Below, in pieces: positions 63,956 through 64,000 of a DNA stretch of 64,000 bases. Both the position numbers and the translations under genes were made by a program. The stretch comes from CAZAAW01 sp964483325 (GTDB taxonomy: Bacteria; Pseudomonadota; Alphaproteobacteria; Rhizobiales; Kaistiaceae), in assembly GCA_964483325.1 (NCBI GenBank), contig CAZAAW010000011.1, positions 10,241-74,240 on the forward strand, written 5' to 3'. The notes beneath the pieces were generated by a model. That model saw only the letters and a list, made by a program, of their open reading frames with translations. It was not told where the DNA came from and did not search any database. Positions within the stretch are counted from its first letter, which is position 1; every line of letters starts with the position of its first letter.

Positions 63956-64000
63956 TGGTCGGAGTGGCAGGATTTGAACCTGCGGCCCCCTCGTCCCGAA
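63956..64000 (-). tRNA. tRNA-Pro(CGG), 3' part only
   Basis: Read on the minus strand, the visible 45 bases start at the anticodon loop TTCGGGA (anticodon CGG), followed by the anticodon-stem half, a short variable loop, the T arm GCAGG-TTCAAAT-CCTGC, the acceptor half CACTCCG, discriminator A and an encoded CCA. The 5' half lies beyond the window. The match to alphaproteobacterial proline tRNAs is good, but the anticodon call rests on one loop. Confidence 0.88.

Overview
The window is a very GC-rich bacterial chromosome segment with tightly packed genes. The family content points to an alphaproteobacterium of the order Hyphomicrobiales (Rhizobiales): a BA14K-type small protein, an IalB-type protein, a DUF2200 protein, PQQ-alcohol-dehydrogenase genes with their usual PQQ_ABC accessory genes, and dispersed palindromes of the 'GTCATGCCCGG' type. 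Genus cannot be told from the sequence alone.

Layout. 1-5.9 kb: surface polysaccharide genes (rfbD and rfbC on the minus strand, then three coupled plus-strand genes for a GT-B glycosyltransferase, a truncated GT-B relative and an RgpF-type protein). 6.0-11.3 kb: an Opp-type peptide importer with a fused OppDF ATPase. 11.4-11.8 kb: a small c-type cytochrome. 12.3-14.9 kb: an unusual three-gene membrane cassette: an ExbB/TolQ-like channel, an ExbD-like protein whose periplasmic part looks like a DUF2135-type beta domain, and a membrane protein built from two copies of one unit. 15.7-20.4 kb: the PQQ-alcohol-dehydrogenase-associated ABC system (ATPase divergent from a cupredoxin-like protein, YVTN propeller, binding protein and permease). 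20.6-23.7 kb: an exported caspase-like protein with an EF-hand-like loop. 23.9-31.7 kb: two PQQ alcohol dehydrogenases around a LuxR-type regulator, an exported pentapeptide protein and two sister cytochromes c. 32.1-34.9 kb: a NitT/TauT-type importer. 34.9-39.3 kb: a Kelch lipoprotein, a nuclease-like protein, a second pentapeptide protein, a solo homologue of the N-terminal domain of the first one, and a small membrane protein. 39.3-49.4 kb: alpha-glucan/trehalose genes (glgX, glgE, a treS-maltokinase fusion, glgB). 49.6-53.5 kb: the sulfate importer. 53.8-64 kb: mixed genes, including a trimeric-autotransporter/IalB operon and a partial tRNA-Pro at the right edge.

How they work together. 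The PQQ block looks like a periplasmic alcohol oxidation module: both dehydrogenases carry the Asp-Tyr-Asp motif typical of lanthanide-dependent enzymes, the cytochromes are plausible electron acceptors, the LuxR protein a plausible switch, and the ABC and propeller genes are the known companions of such enzymes. The glg block encodes the GlgE route: TreS makes maltose from trehalose, the fused maltokinase makes maltose-1-phosphate, GlgE extends glucan, GlgB branches it and GlgX debranches it.

The best candidates for something not yet described are the 12.3-14.9 kb proton-channel cassette, the fused and unfused exported pentapeptide proteins around the PQQ genes, and two large nested inverted-repeat elements at 43.5 and 49.4 kb.
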